Assembly: GCA_947179155.2 (NCBI GenBank)
Contig: OX359267.1
Span: forward strand, 39,758,292 to 39,822,291
Length of the DNA stretch: 64,000 bases
Direction: 5' to 3'
DNA from: Hedera helix
Lineage: Eukaryota; Streptophyta; Magnoliopsida; Apiales; Araliaceae
This document shows positions 1 through 12,200 of the stretch, one piece after another. Positions within the stretch are counted from its first letter, which is position 1. Each line of letters opens with the position of its first letter. The notes under the pieces were generated by a model. It ran no database searches. It was given only the letters and a program-made list of their open reading frames with translations, and had not been told where the DNA came from. The position numbers and the translations under genes are program-made.

Positions 1-2
1 GT

Positions 3-3000
3 TTTCATATTCCTAATCAACCTGTCATGCAAATTCAAGCAACTAAACCATTGAAATCTATAACTGTTATTTCTAGCCATAAAGCCATTCGTTTATTGAA
101 AAACGGATGTCAAGCCTTTTTAGCTCATGTCACTGATTTGAACAAAAATACGTCAAACTTGAATGATATTCCCATTGTTAATGAGTTTCCTGACGTTTTT
201 CCTGAAGAACTTCCTGGCTTACCCCCAAACCGTGAAATTGATTTTTATATTGATCTTGAACCCGGTACCAAGCCCATTTCCAAAGCTCCCTACTGAATGG
301 CCCCCATTGAACTTCAAGAGTTAAAAGTCCAACTACAGGAATTGTTGGATACCGGTTTCATTCGTCCGAGTGCATCACCTTGGGGTGCTCCTGTTCTATT
401 TGTGAAGAAGAAAGACGGGAGTATGAGATTGTGCATTGACTACCGAGAATTGAACCATGTCACCATCAAGAACAGGTACCCGTTACCTCGGATTGATGAC
501 ATGTTTGATCAATTGCAAGGCGCTCAACATTTCTCAAAGATTGATCTCCGTTCTGGATATCATCAGTTAAAGGTTAAAGCTGAGGACATTCCAAAGACTG
601 CTTTCAGAACTCGTTATGGGCATTATGAGTTCTTAGTCATGCCTTTTGGACTAACTAATGCTCCTGCAGCTTTCATGGACATGATGAACCGGATATTCAA
701 GGAACATTTGGATCATTTTGTGGTTGTCTTTATTGATGACATCCTCATATACTCCAAGAGTCGCGAGGATCATGAACAACACCTGAGATTGATACTACAA
801 AAGCTCCGTGAAAATAAATTATATGCCAAGTTGAAGAAATGTGAGTTCTGGCTTGAGGAGGTCGCGTTTCTTGGGCATGTGATTTCTAGTCAAGGAATAT
901 CAGTCGATCCTGCGAAGATTGAAACGGTACTAAATTGGGAGCAACCCAAAACAGTAACCGAAGTCCGAAGTTTTTTGGGTCTAGCTGGTTATTATCGGAG
1001 ATTCGTAGAAGGATTTTCTCGAATCGCCACTCCATTAACGCAGCTTACTCGGAAAAGCACAAAATTCATATGGAGCGAGGAATGCGAGAAAAGTTTCCAA
1101 GAACTCAAGAAGAGACTGGTTTCAGCTCCTGTTCTGACCATACCATCAGGATCAGGAGAATTTGTTATCTACAGCGATGCTTCTGGCAAAGGTCTAGGCT
1201 GTGTCCTTATGCAACATGGAAAGGTTATAGCCTACGCCTCTCGACAACTCAAAGATTATGAGAAAAATTATCCTACTCATGATCTAGAGTTGGCAGCAGT
1301 CGTTTTCGCGTTGAAGATCTGGAGACACTACTTGTACGGAGAAAAAGTGGATATCTATACGGATCATAAAAGTCTCAAGTATTTCTTCACCCAGAAGGAA
1401 CTCAACATGCGACAACGACGTTGGCTTGAGCTGTTAAAGGATTATGACCACACAATCCAGTATCACCCGGGAAAGGCGAACGTTGTAGCTGACGCTTTGA
1501 GCAGAAAATCTTATGCAAGTACAAGTGCACTGCTGACAACACAAAAGTGTATTTTGTACGACTTGCAAAAGATGGAGATAGAGCTAAAGACACCAGGGAC
1601 CCACTCGAAGATTGCTCACGTGCGAGTAGAACCAACTTTAATCGATAAAATTAAAGCTGCTCAAGCTACCGATCCGGAACTGATAAACATGATAAAGAAA
1701 GTACAAGAAGGTGCCATTTCCGAAGCAAGAATCGACGAGAAAGGAATACTTCGAGTCAACTCTCGACTCTGTGTTCCTAACGATCCTGAATTAAAGCATA
1801 AAATCATGATGGAGGCACACAACACGCCGTTTGCAATCCACCCAGGAGGTACCAAGATGTATCGAGATCTTCGACATACATTTTGGTGGAACAATATGAA
1901 AAGAGAGATTGCGGAGTTTATCTCAAGGTGCCTAACTTGTCAACGTGTCAAGGCAGAGCATCAAGTTCCTAAAGGTCCATTACAATCACTTGAAGTTCCC
2001 GAATGGAAGTGGGAACACATCAATATGGACTTCGTGACGGGTCTTCCAAAAGTTTCTCAAGGCTTAGATGCAATTTGGGTGATCGTAGATAGATTGACCA
2101 AATCTGCTCATTTCTTGCCTATACGAGAAAACTTTTCACTTGAACGTCTTGCCGGTATGTACATAAATGAGATCGTGAGATTGCATGGCATGCCAGTTTC
2201 CATAGTTTCTGATCGAGATCCTAGATTCACTTCACGCTTTTGGATCAGTCTACAAAAAGCTATGGGCACTGAACTACGTTTTAGTTCTGCATACCATCCT
2301 CAAACGGACGGACAATCGGAAAGGACGATCCAGACCCTCGAAGATCTTTTGAGACTTTGTGTATTAGACTTCAAAGGAAGTTGGGATAAGTACTTGCCGT
2401 TGGTGGAATTTTCTTACAACAACAGTTACCAAGCAAGCATAGGCATGGCTCCATTCGAGGCATTGTATGGAAGGAAGTGTCGCTCTCCAATATGTTGGAA
2501 TGAGGTAGGAGAAGCAAAATTGTTGGGACCCGAGTTGGTACGCTTGACGACCGAAAAGATCCAAATGATCCGACAACGAATACAGACCGCACAAGAACGA
2601 CAAAAGAGTTATGCTGATCTTCATCGGAGAGACGAAAGTTTCAACGTCGGAGATCATGTATTCTTACGTGTTTCTCCATGGAAAGGGGTTACGAGATTCG
2701 GAAAGAGAGGAAAGCTCAACCCTCGATTTATTGGCCCATTTGAAATCCTCGATCGAATAGGAACCGTAGCCTACAGACTAGCCCTACCACCAAGTACGTC
2801 TCGCATCCATAACGTTTTTCACATATCTATGTTACGTAAATATGTGAAGGACCCAAACCACGTCATTGAGTTAGAACCAGACGTTATAGCAGAGGATTTA
2901 ACATACGAGGAGGTACCTGTTAAGATCCTGGATAAGAAGGAGCAGATCCTACGCTCAAAGGTTATACCTCAAGTTAAGGTTTTATGGAGGAACCAAGATA

Positions 3001-3116
3001 CTGAGGAAATGACCTGGGAGCTAGAACCTGAGATGAAATCTAAGTATCCTTACCTTTTCGATATGTCAGGTACGTCAATTTCGGGGACGAAATTTCATAA
3101 GGAGGGGAGGTTGTAA
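3..3116 (+). pseudogene. gypsy pol polyprotein, one in-frame stop
   Basis: The frame is open from the window edge, meets a single TGA at 294-296, and continues in the same frame from an ATG at 297 for 939 codons. Numbering from that ATG: the reverse transcriptase catalytic FIDD lies at residues 145-148, RNase H follows with the YSDAS and TDHKS motifs, then the integrase zinc finger (H..H..CLTC) and the DDE triad at about D578, D639 and E675 with the 35-residue D-E spacing. The C-terminal 60 residues (EVPVKILD...VLWR...TWE) look like a chromodomain. Apart from the TGA no frameshift or missing catalytic residue was seen. The stop replaces an Arg codon in related elements (CGA to TGA). I infer a young copy disabled by one point mutation, unless the stop is read through. 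Confidence 0.9.
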
Positions 3117-3899
3117 GACCCCGAATTTTATGAAATACAAAATTTAATTTTTCTTCATATATATTTTTTTTGAAACAGTAAGTGGTTAAATTAACAAAAT
3201 TGAAAGTTAAGGATGTTATGTGCAAATTTTATTTTGTCGGACAATATTCGCTTGTCGGGGAATATTCGTTTGGTCGGGGAATATTCGTGCCGTACGACGG
3301 CGCCGAAATAATAAATTATTGGTGGACCCCACAACGGAATATTTGTCGGATATAGAAAACGACAGAAGTAACCTTTTTAAATAAAAATAGTCAACGGAAC
3401 TGTTAAAATACCGGTGATAAAAGAATAGTAGCATACGGTAGTTTATGGTATTTTCTGTAGCACACGGTACTCTACAGTAACACACGGTATTGCATAGTGT
3501 CTCATATTATTGGTCTGATAATTGACACCGTAACTGTTACGCATCATTTCATCGATAATTGTCACTGCATAATATTTTATATTATCAATTCAATAATTGT
3601 TGTTACACAGTATTTTGCATTATTGATTTAATAATTGTCATTACACTGTATTTTATATCATTGAGTCAATAATTGTTGTTGCACTGTTTTTAAAATTATT
3701 GAACCTAATAATTGTCACAGTAACATATGCACAGTAATTCACATTATTGAATCAATAATTGTCATTACACAGTAACGTATGCTTTATTTTACATTATTGT
3801 TATCTCTATTATGATGTTATTTAAACAGTTGTATTTCATTAATTTATTGACTTGATATCTAAGAGCTAACTATACTGTATTTATAACAATTAGTCATAA

Positions 3900-4230
3900 T
3901 AATTGAATTGATAAAGTTATTTGTTTATAATATAAAGTTAGGTGATTATTAGGTGATATGAAATGAATGGTGTAGATTAAAGTTGAATAATTGAATTGAT
4001 TTGTTTATAATATAAAGTTAGGTGATTATTAGGTAATATGAAATGAATGGTGTAGATTAAAGTGTGAATTATTGTTGAATAATTAAATTGATTTGTTTAT
4101 AATATAAAGTTAGGTGATTATTAGGTGATATGAAATGAATGGTGTAGATTAAAGATAATATAATATTTGAAATGGATGGTGTAGATTAAAAGATGATCTT
4201 TAAATGAATGGTTTAGATTAAATGAATGAT
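3900..4230 (+). repeat. tandem repeats in LTR U3 (three units of about 80-90 bp plus partials)
   Basis: The phrase TTTATAATATAAAGTTAGGT, followed by GATTATTAGGT and GAATGGTGTAGATTAAAG, recurs three times, with shorter copies of the last part near 4160-4220. The array ends just before the TATA box, so it may hold promoter or enhancer elements; that role is inferred from position only. Confidence 0.85.
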
Positions 4231-4242
4231 GAGATTTTTGGC

Positions 4243-4250
4243 TATAAATA
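4243..4250 (+). promoter_or_regulatory. TATA box of the LTR promoter
   Basis: TATAAATA stands in the middle of the LTR after the U3 repeats, followed by a pyrimidine-rich stretch (TTCTTTCTTTCTCTCTC) like a plant leader. Placement fits the U3/R boundary of long plant LTRs. No transcript evidence is available. Confidence 0.55.
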
Positions 4251-4571
4251 GAAGCCTTAACTTAAGGATTTTTCATAAACTTCCTTACTTGTTCTTTCTT
4301 TCTCTCTCTAAATACTTCTTGTGAAAGTTCTCTCTAAGTGTGCTTAAGTCATCTTGAGTATTTGTGAAGATCTATAAGTATACGTGTACTGTTCAAGTTA
4401 ATCAACCTCATTTAAATCAATATCCAGTCACGTGTTACGGTAAGGGATACCATCTTTTTCATCTTCCATTATTCAAACATACTATGGTAAGGGATTATCA
4501 TTATTTGATTCTCGATAATAATATTGTTTCTTCCTTACTCATAAGACGTGCCTTTTATTTCCATGTATTAA

Positions 4572-4842
4572 ATTGTGGGAATAACCTTACGGAGCGGATT
4601 GCCGCCTGTTGGTGAATAACCTTTCGTATTCATTCATTATTAATCTCTGAGAATAACCTTACGGAGCGGATTGCCGCCTGTTTGGTGAATAACTCTTTGT
4701 ACTCAAATTCTATTAAATTGTGGGAATAACCTTACGGAGCGGATTGCCGCCTGTTTGGTGAATAACTCTTTGTACTCAAATTCTATTAAATTGTGGGAAT
4801 AACCTTACGGAGCGGATTGCCGCCTGTTGGTGAATAACCCTT
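4572..4842 (+). repeat. tandem repeats in the LTR (four copies of a 70-77 bp unit)
   Basis: Each unit contains GGGAATAACCTTACGGAGCG then GATTGCCGCCTGTT(T)GGTGAATAAC and an AT-rich spacer. Copies start near 4574, 4650, 4724 and 4793. They lie downstream of the TATA box, so they should be part of the transcribed leader. Confidence 0.88.
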
Positions 4843-5259
4843 TGTATTAATTTCCTTCACCTTTTGTTAATCAAACCTGCTACGGTAAGGGATATTATTT
4901 TCTTTCATACTCCTAAATCGAAATTTATTATGGAACTATTGCTTCTATAATTCCTGAAAATATTATATGTTCCATAATAGTTGAACTTCATTATTTCAAC
5001 TGAACCTTCCTATTTACGTGAACCTTTCTATTGAATTGTAACCGTTATTCTGAACTGTGGATCTTGAATATCATTTTTAAATTTCACTCCACATCATGTT
5101 GACAATTTGGACATTATTTGAATCTGTACAAAGTAAACTTCCGATACTTATTGTTATCCTATTTCTTCTGTTCATCATTTATATCATTCTAATCATCCAA
5201 AAATCAAGCTGTTGTGAATATCTGTGGCCGGGGGCACAGATGTGATATATTTGTTGAAC

Positions 5260-5470
5260 AGATGATAGGTTAAAGGCGATATAATAGGTTAAAGGCGATA
5301 CATCTGTTCGGTGTCTTTTATGGCACGTGGTGAATGTTCTCTTTGGCCCGTAGTGCAAAGATGAACTGTTGTTTGGTATGATTATGACCAAAGGCTGAAT
5401 CTGGTATAATCATGACCGTTGGTGTTATATTGAATGTCTTTGGCCCGTAGTGCAAAGATGAACTGTTGAT
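5260..5470 (+). repeat. short duplications in the distal LTR
   Basis: GGTTAAAGGCGATA occurs twice (about 5268 and 5288), and TTTGGCCCGTAGTGCAAAGA, followed by TGAACTGTTG, occurs twice (about 5342 and 5431). These are further internal duplications of the same LTR. Confidence 0.7.
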
Positions 5471-6036
5471 GTGCATGATTATGATCAGGAACTGTGAATT
5501 TGTATTATCTTGACTAATGATATTTCAGATGATAAAAGTTGATGATGTTTTTCCTAAAAAGAGAACCGAGTGGACATTATAGTCTGCATTATTCTTCTAA
5601 TAGATTACTCATTCCGCTGCTATTATTGATCTGAACGTTGTTTAAGAATTTAACTGCAGTTTTTGATATAAACCTTGTAGTCTATTGTATTCTATCAAGA
5701 ACTCAATTGTTGAAGACTAATGATAATTTATTCATCATTATCTTAGTCATGATATTCTTTACTGGGCTATTTGAGCTCACCCTTTCTTTTGTTCCATTGT
5801 TTTTCAACAGGAGATGGAAACATAACAGGGTCTAGCCGGGGAATGGAGTGAGGGTCCGAGGAATAGTTATCATAGTTTTCACGTTTTGTAAAATAGTGTG
5901 GCAATAATAGTGAAGACTTAGTTGTGTATTATTATACACTGTATTGTTGTACGTTGTGCTTTGTTGTAATAATTTTGTTGTAGTATTTTGACGACTCAAG
6001 TTTGGGCTGTGTGGGCCCAGATTTGGGGGCGTCACA

Positions 6037-6516
6037 AATATAATATTTTTATGTTGTATTTTGATACTGTGAACTTTTACTTATTCGATTTTAAGTAAAT
6101 AAAGAAAATGTAAGAATGAGAGAGGGAATTTATAAATGAACATTTATCCATTGGTATTTAATCTCTATATTTTTTGCAATTGTAATAGATTAAGTGTTAC
6201 CCAATATAAACAAAATGATTAAACTTTTTCTTCTCACTTAATAATATAATGATTAATATTAATAGATAGTATTACTATTCTAGCTAAAATATTCCTCATA
6301 TATATACTAAATCTTGTTTAGTTATTGTTGTTCTTCTTTTTTTTGGTTAATAAATTATTAAGAATTAATTTCATTTATAAATTAAATTATCTAGGAACTA
6401 AGAATTTACAAGTAACAAAGTTCTTTACAAGGAAAATATTAACTTGATAGGACTGTAACGAGACACGTCCAAATGTAAGATTTTGTTTTAATACGCAAGT
6501 GTTACCACTGTCTATA
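6037..6516. other. AT-rich intergenic DNA, no gene seen
   Basis: This is the flank of the gypsy LTR up to the hAT target site. It is AT-rich, without a coding frame or recognisable repeat. Confidence 0.6.
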
Positions 6517-6524
6517 CCAATTTC
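6517..6524 (+). repeat. 8-bp target site duplication, left copy (CCAATTTC)
   Basis: CCAATTTC here is repeated exactly at 7518-7525, directly outside both ends of the element at 6525-7517. Eight-base duplications are the hallmark of hAT transposition. Confidence 0.9.
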
Positions 6525-7517
6525 CAGGGGCGGATCCAGGATCTTTACCCAGTAGGGGCAAATTTTTTTGGGCTGAGGACTGAAGTGAAGGGTTGAGACT
6601 TAGCAAGTTAGAGAGCGAAAGTTTGAATACATTATACACCGTGTGTTTAGTTTTTTTTTTGACTAATAGTAGTTTAAATTTTTTTTGCCTCTCTAAATTT
6701 AACTTTTTCATAAATTTGCCCCCTTAAAAATAACTCAGCCATCTTCCACAGGATGAAGCATATCAAATCCATTAAAATTAAGATTAAAATGTGAACAGTC
6801 TTCATGTTGCAAATGGTATTATAAAACAAAAGAGGAAATCGTATTTTTATATTGTAACAGCATACCTGCAAAACTTGTGATGAAAACATCTCTGTAGCTG
6901 ACCTCCTGCAAGACATTTGATTGCACCTCCGTCTTTATACAACTATTATGCCCACTGTGTAATTCTGTTGTCAGCAGAACAAGGCCATAATACGAGAACG
7001 CATTCCCAAAGAACACTACCCATAAAAGTAGGGTCGACTTAATTAATTCTGGTGAAAGGAGCATAAACAGTGACGAGAAATTTCCTTGTTGCATTTTCTT
7101 GCTCCCATCTGGAGTTGAATCTTCACTATTTCTAGGTGAAAGTAGGTGTTCATCTTCGGCTTCAGAAAACTTTTCTTGTAGCTCGATTTGGTGATCTGAA
7201 ACAAGAATGCCAGGAGGAAGTTTCTTCTGATTAATTCTTGTTACTTTCTCCAAGACAAGAACTGCTTCATTTCTCCTTCCTTTCATGCATAAATATCTTG
7301 GGGATTCTGTAGTCATACCATAGAACACAAGAAGCAGTGATGAAAGAAGAGAAGACAGCGCAAGTAGCCATCGCCAACCCAACGATGGCATCACAAACTG
7401 CGAATGAACAGAGCAAAGTAATTGAGATTTAACAATAGACGCCTCTCAGCTAGGGTAGTCTCCAAAAAGTGAGCAGAGGCAGCTGCCTCCTCTGCCCCAT
7501 GAATAGATCCGCCCCTG
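6525..7517. mobile_element. non-autonomous hAT transposon carrying a host gene fragment
   Basis: The element is 993 bp. The ends are inverted: CAGGGGCGGATCCAGG on the left and the complement of CAGGGGCGGATCTATT on the right, 12 identical terminal bases. It is flanked by a perfect 8-bp duplication (CCAATTTC). A subterminal palindrome (GCAGAGGCAGCTGCCTC, near 7475) lies inside the right end. No transposase is encoded. Between the ends is about 660 bp of a host transporter gene, with an exon and intron edges on the minus strand. This is the architecture described for Pack-type TIR elements (transduplication). The family is called from TIR and duplication length, not from a transposase. Confidence 0.88.
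6866..7397 (-). pseudogene. captured exon of an organic cation/carnitine transporter 7-like (MFS) gene
   Basis: On the minus strand an intact 532-nt exon is bordered by a splice acceptor (TTCGCAG before 7397) and a donor (GCAG|GTATGC at 6866/6865). It encodes about 177 residues without a stop: the VMPSLGWRWLLAL membrane segment, the MFS signature ESPRYL, a charged cytosolic loop with RNSEDSTPDGS, and another membrane pair (LLLWVVFFGNAFSYYG). I recognise this as the middle of the OCT7/NiaP-like nicotinate or organic-cation transporters of plants; a full protein is about 500 residues. No other exon is present and both edges run into partial introns inside the hAT element, so this is a copied fragment. 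A chimeric or antisense transcript is possible but not shown. Confidence 0.82.
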
Positions 7518-7525
7518 CCAATTTC
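7518..7525 (+). repeat. 8-bp target site duplication, right copy (CCAATTTC)
   Basis: Exact repeat of 6517-6524, immediately after the right TIR. Confidence 0.9.
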
Positions 7526-9246
7526 CATGCCATGTCTACCCATAATCACATAATTTTATATTACTGAAATATCATATAATATATTAGAATGATAAAACTA
7601 TAATTTATGGTGAAATCATCAAAATTTATAATATTAGACAAAAAAACAAAAATGAAACAAGACCAACGTCACTAAGGGTACCACTTGGCCTTGTTTTATC
7701 CGTTGCTAATAAATTTTATTTAATAATCTTATCAAATCATTTTGATTAATTATGAGTTAATACAGAGTTAAGACCGAATCAATTATTTAAAATTCTCTAT
7801 TTTTTATACAATATATAAAATTTTCGTATACTATAAAATATATACACATACCTGCATGCATGAGTTATAATCAATATATAAAATTTTATAATATATGCAA
7901 TTATTTTCAATATTATATATGTATTATATTAATAAAAAATAATGAATATATCAAAAAAAAAGTATCAAAATATTTATAAAAATAGTGATATAAACTAGTC
8001 CATACTTCATACTGGCTATGAAACTTGTATATATAAAAGCACCACTAACAATCATACCTCATGGCTATTCGAGTTGAGTCATCAATTAAAATAAGTTAAT
8101 TCGGGTGGTCATATGTTAATTCAAACATTCTATATTATATTTAATACGATAATTAATAATTATAATTAATTGTAAGTATTTTTTCTTGAATTATGGAGGG
8201 AAAATATGAAAAAATTCTTCATAAAATACTAAAAGTTATAAATAATTTTAGATGCGAATAAATATAATTAATTTTCATCAAACTATGGACGTAGAAATAT
8301 GAAAAGTTCATTCTTGACAATTAATTTATAATTTTAATCACTGAGTAATAAAAGTAATTAAATTCTTTTTAATTAATTGTGGTAAAATATGCTGATCAAA
8401 AATATTTTTAACATTATATATTTATTATGTTAATAAAAAATGATAAATATATGTCAATAAAAAATATATAATATTTGTAAAAAATGATATAAACTAATAA
8501 GTGCCTCGCACGAGATATCAAACTTGTATATAATAATAATGGAGAAATAATATATATGTAGATAAATTTGTGATGAAGTTAAATTGCAATAACATGATAA
8601 TTATGTGATAATATATAATAAATTAGGATAAAATCATTCTTATTTCCCACTAATATTATGTATGTACATAAATCGTAGTATTTAAAATTTTCACAATATA
8701 TGATATGACTCATACTAATTTATGTCAAAATTAACCATAAAAAAAAATTCAAAATGCATAACAGAACTCATAATAATTTATGTCAATAGTAATCATCAAC
8801 GTATGTAAACACATCAAATATAAGATGATAAGAGAAGGACTCTTACATTATTTTATTTTCTCTGTTTTAATATGAGATTTTGAAATTGATTTAAGATATT
8901 TTAAATTTTAAATTAATATGAATTTAATTAATTTTAATTAATATAATAATAAATATTATATCAAAATTTTAAATAAATTATCTTAATTTTAAATTAATTT
9001 TTAGAAATTAATAATAATTTTATAATTTAAAATAAAGGTAATATTATCTTATCATTTTTAATTTTAAATTAATCGCAATGCACATTTTACGTAAAATTAC
9101 TTGTTATATTTAAATTATATCCCTTGTTAATTCTCAGTCACAAGTACATACTATTAATATTAAATATTCCAATTATTATTACTTGTATTATATCTTTAGG
9201 TAGTAGTTATAGATAAGTAATTTGGAAGTGCAGGTTGTTGGTGCAG
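7526..9246. other. AT-rich intergenic DNA with decayed repeats
   Basis: There is no convincing coding frame. Two related segments (about 7850-8040 and 8380-8540) share blocks such as TATTAATAAAAAATGATAAATATA, GATATAAACTA and AAACTTGTATATA, and look like old copies of one repeat. A stretch at about 8860-9080 resembles the Stowaway-like elements seen elsewhere in the window. The promoter and 5' leader of the potassium transporter must lie at the right end. Confidence 0.55.
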
Positions 9247-12200
9247 ATGCCAATGGAGCCGGAGTCTGGTATACTTACTCCTTCTCGTAACCCTACTCAG
9301 GTTAGGGTTTCTTTCTTTCTCTTTGTGTTCTTTTTTCGTGATTTCAATCTGTATATTACTTCGTCTCTCTCCATTAGATTTGTTAATTTCGAACCAGTAC
9401 ACCCGATTGATTGTTGTGTTTGGATTTGTTTTCCCTTTTCCCCAAATCGACTTATTCGTTTTTTAGTTTTTACCAGGAGAGTATATTGATCTTTTGCGAT
9501 GAATTACACACTCTAATTGTTTCCAATTATATAGTTCATTGGTTTGTATTTAAATTAGAAAAATGGTATTTTTGAGGGATTCTAAATGCTTCTTCTAGTT
9601 GATTGTTCTCATTGAGCTTGAAGAATAAGGCAGTAAAAATTTTGATGGAGAAAAATCGAATATCTATGCTGAAGTATCCTGCTGATCAACATTCTAATCA
9701 GGGAGTCGTTTAATGCGTAGTCTCGTGTCCCTTCATTTATGTAATAATTTGTAATTCATAAAAAGAAATTTCGGTTTGTCTTACTAGAAACAACAGTGCT
9801 TAAGTACATACCAATCTGGGCTTTTGACTTCTGGGTACCTTTGACCTTGTACATATCTGGATTATTTTTCCCCCCCTCGTTTTTTCATGGATTCATCTCC
9901 CTTGCAGCTGCTCCTTGCATTCCATTTTTTGAAGTAACATTATCCTGATGTGTAATTGTATATTTATGTATATGTGTGTTGCCCCCAGGTTTATAAATGT
10001 TTGTGTTACAAGTTATTCAGTTTATAGACAATTTTTGCCGAGGACTACTAGGTTTCTACACTCATCTATATAGAACTTAACCACAAGTTTAGTTTGCAAA
10101 AGTATGCATGACGAGGTTACAATTTGTAGGTATACCGTATGCAACTAGAACAAGTGACATACTATTTGCCAGAACAATTGGGGAAATCACCCTTGTGTAT
10201 GTTGTAGTTTTTGTTAGGTTCTTATTCTCAGAATTACCATTTTAGAGAAAGTATGCTTAGAAGCCGCCCCCATTTGGTGGTTACTTAATACTATATTCCT
10301 CTTGTCTTAAAAAGATAAAAAAAATATAGTCTGATGATATGTAAATTTTCTTTATAAGCTAAAGCATTTGAAATCAGCAATATTAACACAGAATACCCAG
10401 ATTAGATTTTTATAAGCTATTCAAAGGACTGTAGGTGTGAAATGTGAATATTGATGGCTTCAGAACTTATAGAGGTTATTGTTGTTGTTGTTGTTGTTGT
10501 TGTTGTTATTGTTGTTGTTGGATTGAATTGATTGTCCATAGAGAGGAGAGACTGAAGGAGGATATTTTACTAATGGATGAGCCAATAGCTTTGTTCTAAT
10601 TGATCAGGTGGAAGTCCTTATTGATTGGTGGGTAGGAATCAATACATTGTTAGGCAACTTGTGAGGCAGTTTTTTGCATGTTTGAGAGGCTTATTAGATT
10701 TTAAGAGAATGATGTGATCGGCATAGGATATATAAAGTGGCTTTGTATCAGCCATGCTTTATGAATTGACTAATTGAGCTTTACTTGAGTGAGCTTTGTG
10801 CTTGTAGCCTGAGGGCAAACAAATCTTGGCCTGTGAACTAGGTGTATTTCTTGTGAGGGCCCCACAAATAATAGTCTTTGTTCTTTCCTCCTTCTCTAAT
10901 ATGCAGACTCATGGTATCAAAGTAGTTGGATTAATGGTCTTTGTTATTCATGAGTTGTACAAGCTGCCTTGATTTAGAAGGATCTTTTTGCTTCTTCTTC
11001 ATAATTTCATAGCAACTTGAAGCAACAGGCTGAGTATTAATCACGAGCTTGAGCAGTCCTTTGTTGCCAACAAGGCGACAACTAGTTGGGCTTCTTGTAA
11101 TTCTGTGTTGTTTCTGGCTTAGAGTATCCCCTTGGCTTAAAAGTTAATATAATTTGGCATGAACATTCTTTTCTTTTCCTTATTTCCTTACTGAACTATA
11201 TATGTAGTTCCACATGGCATATATCAACGAGTGAACTTGATATACTCTATGTGTGGTTGCAGTTTTCTTGGGTGGGTCTCTCCAGGAATCTAATATTGGC
11301 TTACCAAAGCTTCGGTGTGGTGTACGGAGACTTGAGCACTTCGCCTCTTTATGTCTATCAGAGTATATTTGTTGGAAAGCTGCAAAAGCATCAAAATCCA
11401 GATGCAATATTCGGTGCATTTTCTTTGATCTTCTGGACTCTTACATTAATTCCTTTGCTCAAGTATGTTCTCATCGTACTGAGTGCCGATGATAATGGTG
11501 AAGGTGTGTAAACTCTGAGTCCCTTATAAACTATTATAGACTAAGTCTGGAATTTAAAACTCTTTGACCAGCACCAGTCCAACTCTTTTCAGGTGGGACA
11601 GTTGCTCTTTACTCACTGCTTTGCAGACATGCGAAGTTCAGTTTACTTCCCAATCAACAAGCAGCCGATGAGGAGTTATCTGCTTACAAATATGCCCCTT
11701 CAGGCCAGTTTCCGTCCTCCTCACCACTTAAGAGATTTCTTGAGAAGCATAGAAAGTCGCGTACAGCGCTGCTTATAGCGGTATTATTGGGGGCTTGCAT
11801 GGTTGTTGGTGATGGTGTGCTCACTCCTGCAATATCTGGTAATGTAATGCTAAGATATTTGATTGTACTTGAAATCACTTTTAATATTGTTGCAACTTTT
11901 GTGGTTGCACCCCCGTATATGAATAAACTTGGTATAATGGTGGGAAAAATTTGACAAAATTCTGTGATATTCATTTACTTGTTAATATTTTCTTTAGGCC
12001 TGTTTGATGTCCACTTGTACACGATTGTTCTGGGTATTACCTAAATGTCTTTTTAGACTAAATCAGCATGGAATTGCTTTTGGTAATATATTTTCTGAGA
12101 AGAGTTGCAATTTTTTTTGAACTATATAGTTTTTCAGTCCATCATATCCTGTTGACCATATGGGCATGTATTCTTATTTTTATTAGGCAATATCTGGTAT

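Larger units (their letters stand above)
1..6036 (+). mobile_element. Ty3/gypsy chromovirus LTR retrotransposon (Tekay/Del-like), 3' part
   Basis: The window opens inside the pol gene of an LTR retrotransposon. In order there are a protease/RT linker, reverse transcriptase, RNase H, integrase, a C-terminal chromodomain-like segment, a polypurine tract (AAGGAGGGGAGG, about 3099-3110) and a long LTR that starts TGTAAGACCCC and ends GGGGGCGTCACA. Order RT-RNaseH-integrase marks Ty3/gypsy; the chromodomain and a nearly 3 kb LTR point to the Tekay/Del lineage. The 5' LTR, primer site and gag are upstream of base 1, so LTR-LTR dating and target duplication cannot be judged here. Confidence 0.93.
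3112..6036 (+). repeat. 3' LTR of the gypsy element (2925 bp)
   Basis: It begins TGTAAGACC straight after the polypurine tract and ends GGCGTCACA, giving the expected TG...CA ends. The interior is built of short tandem repeats (separate entries). A TATAAATA box at 4243-4250 is the likely promoter for element transcription, so U3 is about 1.1 kb and R/U5 lie after about 4275. No coding region is visible; small open frames inside it are chance. Confidence 0.88.

Noticed and set aside
935..2657. Several overlapping open frames on both strands within gypsy pol
   Set aside because: They are shadows of the pol frame; none has a domain or composition of its own.
8500..8530. CTCGCACGAG as a possible second Helitron hairpin
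   Set aside because: No CTRR-T terminus follows within the usual distance and no matching 5' end was found.
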